A stretch of DNA of 9,565 nt from Ignavibacteria bacterium. Its GTDB lineage: Bacteria; Bacteroidota; Ignavibacteria; Tepidaquicellales; OLB5. Positions 6,635 through 9,565 of this stretch are shown here, one piece after another. The stretch lies in assembly GCA_030835005.1 (NCBI GenBank), contig JAUQWT010000064.1, positions 1-9,565 on the forward strand. Direction: 5' to 3'. The notes beneath the pieces are model-generated. The model ran no database searches. It was given only the letters and a program-made list of their open reading frames with translations, and was not told the origin of the DNA. The stretch's first letter is position 1, and every line of letters starts with the position of its first letter. Made by a program: the position numbers and the translations under genes.

Positions 6635-6722
6635 ATCCTGCTTGCACGGTGTAAGAAGAAATTTTTCACACAGTAACTCAGAACGACTCCTTAAGCACCT
6701 ACAGCCCTTAAATATAAATAAG

Positions 6723-6745
6723 TCCGAAGAACTCCTTCGGAGGAG
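6723..6745 (+). promoter_or_regulatory. Hairpin overlapping the pnp Shine-Dalgarno sequence
   Basis: TCCGAAG (6723-6729) pairs perfectly with CTTCGGA (6735-6741) across a 5-base loop. The Shine-Dalgarno sequence GGAGGAG (6739-6745) begins inside the 3' arm. A second fold, CTCC (6732-6735) with GGAG (6739-6742), also covers it. The heptamer ACTCCTT occurs twice upstream (6686-6692 and 6731-6737), so either copy could pair with AGGAG. The start codon is 12 bases after the Shine-Dalgarno sequence. The layout suggests translational control of pnp, which is inference. Confidence 0.6.
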
Positions 6746-6757
6746 ACAAAAAAACGA

Positions 6758-8884
6758 ATGGTAACAATTAAAGAAATGGAGCTTGGCGGCAGAACGTTAA
6801 AGCTTGAAACAGGTAAGCTTGCTAAACAGGCTAACGGGTCGGTTATGGCAACATACGGTGATACTGTTGTGCTTTGCACAGTAGTGTGCGCAGAAACAGT
6901 GAAAGAAGGACAGGATTTTTTCCCGCTGCAGGTTGAGTTTCGTGAGAAAACAGCGGCAGTAGGCAAGATTCCAGGCGGGTTTTTTAAACGCGAGGCAAGG
7001 CCAAGCGAGAATGAGATACTCTCGGCCAGACTTATTGACAGGCCGATACGCCCGCTTTTTCCCGAAGATTTCATGTATGATACACAGGTTATTTGCACAG
7101 TTTATTCCAGCGATCAGGAAAACGATGCTGATGTAATCGCAGCAGTTGCAGCTTCAGCGGCGCTTATGGTTTCTAACATTCCGTTTGACGGTCCGATGAG
7201 CGAAGTAAGAGTTGGCAGAGTGAACGGTGAATACATTGTAAATCCTACACATACACAGCTAAAGGATAGCGATATGGATATGGTTGTAGGCGGTACGGAA
7301 GACTCAATAGTGATGGTTGAAGGCGACAGTAAAGAAGCATCAGAAGCTGATGTGCTTGGTGCGATCAGATTTGCGCATGAAAACATTAAAAAGATCTGCC
7401 AGATGCAGAAAGAATTAGCCGCTGAACGTAATGTTGTGAAGCGCGAATTTGTACCGCCTGCTGCTAATACAGAGCTAGCCGGCGAAGTGAAGGCTCTGGC
7501 ATCTAAAGTGATGGGCGAGATTCACAGAGGCGACGTTACTAAAGATGAAAGAAGCCAGAAGTATAAAGAATTATATGAATCAATAGTTGAAACTTTAAAA
7601 GAAAAATATCCCGAGCAGGAAAAAGCTATTGCAAAATACTTTGATGATATCCAGTATTATGACATGCGAGAGATGATACTAAGCGAGGGCAGAAGACTTG
7701 ACGGCAGAAAAACCACTGAGATTCGCCCGATAACATGCGAAGTTGGATATTTACCAAGAAATCACGGCTCGGCTTTGTTCACCCGCGGTGAAACGCAGAG
7801 CTTGACTTCAATGACGCTTGGTACAAAATCAGATCAGCAGATAATAGACGGCCTGCTACCCGAAGAGAAGAAACGCTTCATGCTTCATTATAACTTCCCG
7901 CCGTTTTCAACAGGTGAAACAGGAAGGTATGGAGGAACCGGCAGGCGTGAGATAGGACATGGCCATCTAGCAGAGCGCTCTTTGGAAGGCATGCTTCCAA
8001 GCGAAGAGGATTTTCCATATACGATCAGGATTGTATCGGATATTCTTGAATCAAACGGATCATCTTCAATGGCTACTGTTTGCGCAGGTACGCTTGCAAT
8101 GATGGATGGCGGAGTGCAAATAAAGCGCCCCGTGGCAGGTATTGCAATGGGACTCATAAAAGAAGGTGATAGAGTTGCAGTTCTCAGCGATATACTCGGA
8201 AATGAAGATTTCCTTGGTGATATGGATTTCAAGGTATGCGGAACTACCGAAGGTATTACCGGTTTCCAGATGGATATTAAGATCAAAGGCGTATCGTTTG
8301 AGGTGATGGAAACAGCACTTGCACAGGCTAAAGAAGGCAGAATGCATATCCTTAACATAATGAAGGAAACAATTGCAGAGCCAAGAGCTAAGATATCCGA
8401 ATACGCTCCGCATCTATATACAATGACAGTACCTGTTGATATGATAGGCGCAGTTATCGGGCCGGGCGGAAAGAATATCCGCCATATTATTGAAATGTCC
8501 GGTGCAGAAATTAATATTGATGATGACGGAACAGTGGTAATTGCGGCGCTTTCGGGCGAATCAGCAGCCATTGCTCAATCGATGATAGCCAAAATAACCG
8601 AATTGCCGGAAAAAGGAAAAACATATAACGGCAAAGTTGTGAAGACAACTGACTTCGGCGCATTTGTTGAGATACTGCCTGGCAAAGAAGGCCTGCTGCA
8701 TATTTCGCAGATCGATAAAAAGCGCGTTGCCAAGGTTGAAGATGTACTTAAACGCGGTGATATGATCACGGTAAAAGTACTTGAGATAGATAAGGCAACC
8801 GGCAAGGTTTCTTTAAGCCATAAAGCAGTGATGGATGATGAAGAAAAAGCTGCGGCAGGCAAGACAGAAGAAAAACCTGTATAA
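6758..8884 (+). CDS. pnp: Polyribonucleotide nucleotidyltransferase (PNPase)
   Basis: PNPase degrades RNA 3' to 5' by phosphorolysis, releasing nucleoside diphosphates, and can also add 3' tails. It works as a trimer. The 708 residues match the family length. The first RNase PH domain covers about 1-220, with REARPSENEILSARLIDRPIRPLFP. A helical linker runs to about 305. The second, catalytic RNase PH domain starts at RRLDGR (312-317) and contains FTRGETQ and GHGHLAERSLEGMLP. The active-site motif NEDFLGDMDFK carries D484, D490 and K492, which correspond to E. coli D486, D492 and K494. A KH domain has GPGGKN at 568-573, and an S1 domain covers about 622-695. The catalytic site is complete. 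The start is set by domain fit and by GGAGGAG upstream. It is the last gene before the terminator. Confidence 0.98.
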   Translation: MVTIKEMELGGRTLKLETGKLAKQANGSVMATYGDTVVLCTVVCAETVKEGQDFFPLQVEFREKTAAVGKIPGGFFKREARPSENEILSARLIDRPIRPLFPEDFMYDTQVICTVYSSDQENDADVIAAVAASAALMVSNIPFDGPMSEVRVGRVNGEYIVNPTHTQLKDSDMDMVVGGTEDSIVMVEGDSKEASEADVLGAIRFAHENIKKICQMQKELAAERNVVKREFVPPAANTELAGEVKALASKVMGEIHRGDVTKDERSQKYKELYESIVETLKEKYPEQEKAIAKYFDDIQYYDMREMILSEGRRLDGRKTTEIRPITCEVGYLPRNHGSALFTRGETQSLTSMTLGTKSDQQIIDGLLPEEKKRFMLHYNFPPFSTGETGRYGGTGRREIGHGHLAERSLEGMLPSEEDFPYTIRIVSDILESNGSSSMATVCAGTLAMMDGGVQIKRPVAGIAMGLIKEGDRVAVLSDILGNEDFLGDMDFKVCGTTEGITGFQMDIKIKGVSFEVMETALAQAKEGRMHILNIMKETIAEPRAKISEYAPHLYTMTVPVDMIGAVIGPGGKNIRHIIEMSGAEINIDDDGTVVIAALSGESAAIAQSMIAKITELPEKGKTYNGKVVKTTDFGAFVEILPGKEGLLHISQIDKKRVAKVEDVLKRGDMITVKVLEIDKATGKVSLSHKAVMDDEEKAAAGKTEEKPV

Positions 8885-8919
8885 GATCAAATAGTAAAGA
8901 ATAAATATCAAAGACTAAA
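8885..8919 (+). repeat. Five in-phase heptads after the pnp stop
   Basis: The 35 bases right after the TAA stop divide exactly into five heptads of form K-A-N-Y-A-A-A. The first base alternates G, T, G, T, G. Position 2 is always A and positions 5-7 are always AAA. Examples are GATCAAA (8885-8891) and TATCAAA (8906-8912). The last heptad overlaps the 5' arm of the terminator. There are no insertions. The A-rich composition lowers the significance of the match, but not enough to dismiss the phase. Confidence 0.6.
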
Positions 8920-8947
8920 TGCGGACTGGAAACGGTTCGCATTTTTT
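8917..8947 (+). terminator. Intrinsic terminator after pnp
   Basis: The arm AAATGCGGACTG (8917-8928) pairs along its full 12 bases with CGGTTCGCATTT (8933-8944), with two G-T pairs, around a GAAA tetraloop (8929-8932). Six T residues occupy 8942-8947. This is a textbook Rho-independent terminator 32 bases after the stop, and it marks the end of the cluster. The 5' A-tract may give some function on the opposite strand. Confidence 0.93.
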
Positions 8948-8952
8948 ATTTA

Positions 8953-8972
8953 TTTGGTTAGACAAAACCAAA
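8953..8972 (+). promoter_or_regulatory. Inverted repeat upstream of the symporter promoter
   Basis: TTTGGTT (8953-8959) and AACCAAA (8966-8972) form a perfect 7-base inverted repeat with a 6-base spacer. It lies between the pnp terminator and the -33 region of the next promoter. No T-run follows, so it is more likely an operator-like site than a terminator. The bound protein is unknown. Confidence 0.4.
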
Positions 8973-8985
8973 ATAGCGCTTATAT

Positions 8986-9017
8986 ATTGTCTATACATAC
9001 GATAAACCCTATATTTG
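8986..9017 (+). promoter_or_regulatory. Bacteroidota-type promoter of the symporter gene
   Basis: TATATTTG (9010-9017) fits the TAnnTTTG -7 element recognised by the primary sigma factor of Bacteroidota. ATTG (8986-8989) is a partial TTTG-like -33 element, 20 bases upstream of it. The -7 element ends 3 bases before the ATG at 9021, so the predicted start of transcription falls at or next to the start codon. Confidence 0.6.
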
Positions 9018-9020
9018 CAG

Positions 9021-9565
9021 ATGAACTTTTCCTATCTTGATGTAATAATTGTCATACTGTACCTAGGCGGAGTTACTGCCTACGGAATACTAAAAGGCGG
9101 CAAACAAAAATCAGCCCGTGATTATTTTGTAAGCGATAAAGCTATTCCCTGGTGGGCTGTTTGCTTTGCAATTGTTGCGACCGAAACCAGCGCACTCACT
9201 TTCATAAGCGTGCCGGGCGTTGCATATGTTGGTAATCTTAATTTCCTTCAGATCGCAATAGGGTATATTCTTGGCAGGATAGTTGTGAGCTGGTTTTTAC
9301 TCCCGAAGTATTACGAAGGCGAGCTGTTGACTGCTTATGCATATCTGGGCAAAAGGTTTGGAGCAAAAACAAAGAATTTTGCATCAAGCGTTTTTATGGT
9401 AACACGTGTTTTTGCAGATGGAGTAAGACTTTACGCGACCGCTATTCCGCTGGCGTTGATATTGAAAGGGTGGAATGTGTTCCCTGCCGCGCCTGACTGG
9501 CAAATATATTCTTACTCAATAATTATAATTGCTGTTATAACTCTCGCTTATACTTATCTTGGCGG
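9021..9565 (+). CDS. Sodium:solute symporter family protein, 3'-truncated
   Basis: This is the N-terminal part of a membrane transporter of the sodium:solute symporter (SSS) family, which couples Na+ entry to uptake of a solute. The visible 181 codons run off the window without a stop; full family members have about 450-600 residues. Hydrophobic segments occur at about 4-24, 42-70, 73-97, 120-148 and 163-180, as expected for the first helices of a LeuT-fold carrier. The conserved family stretch TETSALTFISVPGVAY lies at 54-69. The start is supported by the N-terminal helix and by an in-frame stop shortly upstream; only TTG 9015 is an alternative. There is no Shine-Dalgarno sequence, in contrast to rbfA, rpsO and pnp. 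It has its own promoter and is separated from pnp by a terminator, so it is functionally unrelated to the cluster. The substrate cannot be told from this part. Confidence 0.88.
   Translation, partial: MNFSYLDVIIVILYLGGVTAYGILKGGKQKSARDYFVSDKAIPWWAVCFAIVATETSALTFISVPGVAYVGNLNFLQIAIGYILGRIVVSWFLLPKYYEGELLTAYAYLGKRFGAKTKNFASSVFMVTRVFADGVRLYATAIPLALILKGWNVFPAAPDWQIYSYSIIIIAVITLAYTYLG

Noticed and set aside
7888..8571. 227-codon minus-strand open frame opposite pnp
   Set aside because: It lies fully inside the catalytic part of pnp, has Ser/Ile/Pro-rich composition without domains and no ribosome binding site. It is a shadow frame.

Overview
The window carries a conserved bacterial transcription, translation and RNA-processing cluster, all on the + strand: nusA (3' part), infB, rbfA, truB, ribF, rpsO and pnp. 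It ends with the first 181 codons of a sodium:solute symporter in a separate transcription unit. No mobile element, CRISPR array, tRNA or rRNA was seen. The organism is probably from the Bacteroidota/Chlorobiota side of the FCB group. Reasons are the VGACVGMKG form of NusA KH1, the direct nusA-infB junction without ylxR/ylxQ, a short TruB without a PUA domain, and a TAnnTTTG promoter element before the last gene. Clear Shine-Dalgarno sequences before rbfA, rpsO and pnp fit Chlorobiota/Ignavibacteria-like lineages better than classical Bacteroidia. This placement is inference.

Layout: 1-949 nusA (S1, KH1, KH2, acidic tail). 1043-4027 infB with a very long charged N-terminal region. 4089-4451 rbfA. 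4543-5184 truB (start uncertain). 5192-6136 ribF, 7 bases after truB. 6137-6263 a leader with a nested hairpin before rpsO. 6264-6533 rpsO. 6534-6757 a structured spacer with a long imperfect hairpin and a second hairpin that overlaps the pnp ribosome binding site. 6758-8884 pnp. 8917-8947 a strong intrinsic terminator that closes the cluster. 8953-9017 a palindrome and a Bacteroidota-type promoter. 9021-9565 the symporter, cut by the window end.

The genes work together in gene expression. NusA acts on elongating RNA polymerase, IF2 on initiation, RbfA and S15 on 30S assembly, TruB on tRNA position 55, and PNPase on RNA decay. RibF makes FMN and FAD and is a common passenger of such clusters.

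The genes are ordinary; the interest lies between them. Four spacers (after nusA, infB, rbfA and pnp) begin directly after the stop codon with degenerate arrays of 7-base period, each with its own consensus. The rpsO and pnp leaders both hold foldable elements suited to autoregulation. The symporter promoter lies so close to its ATG that a leaderless mRNA is predicted. I found no clear sign of an entirely new multi-gene system.
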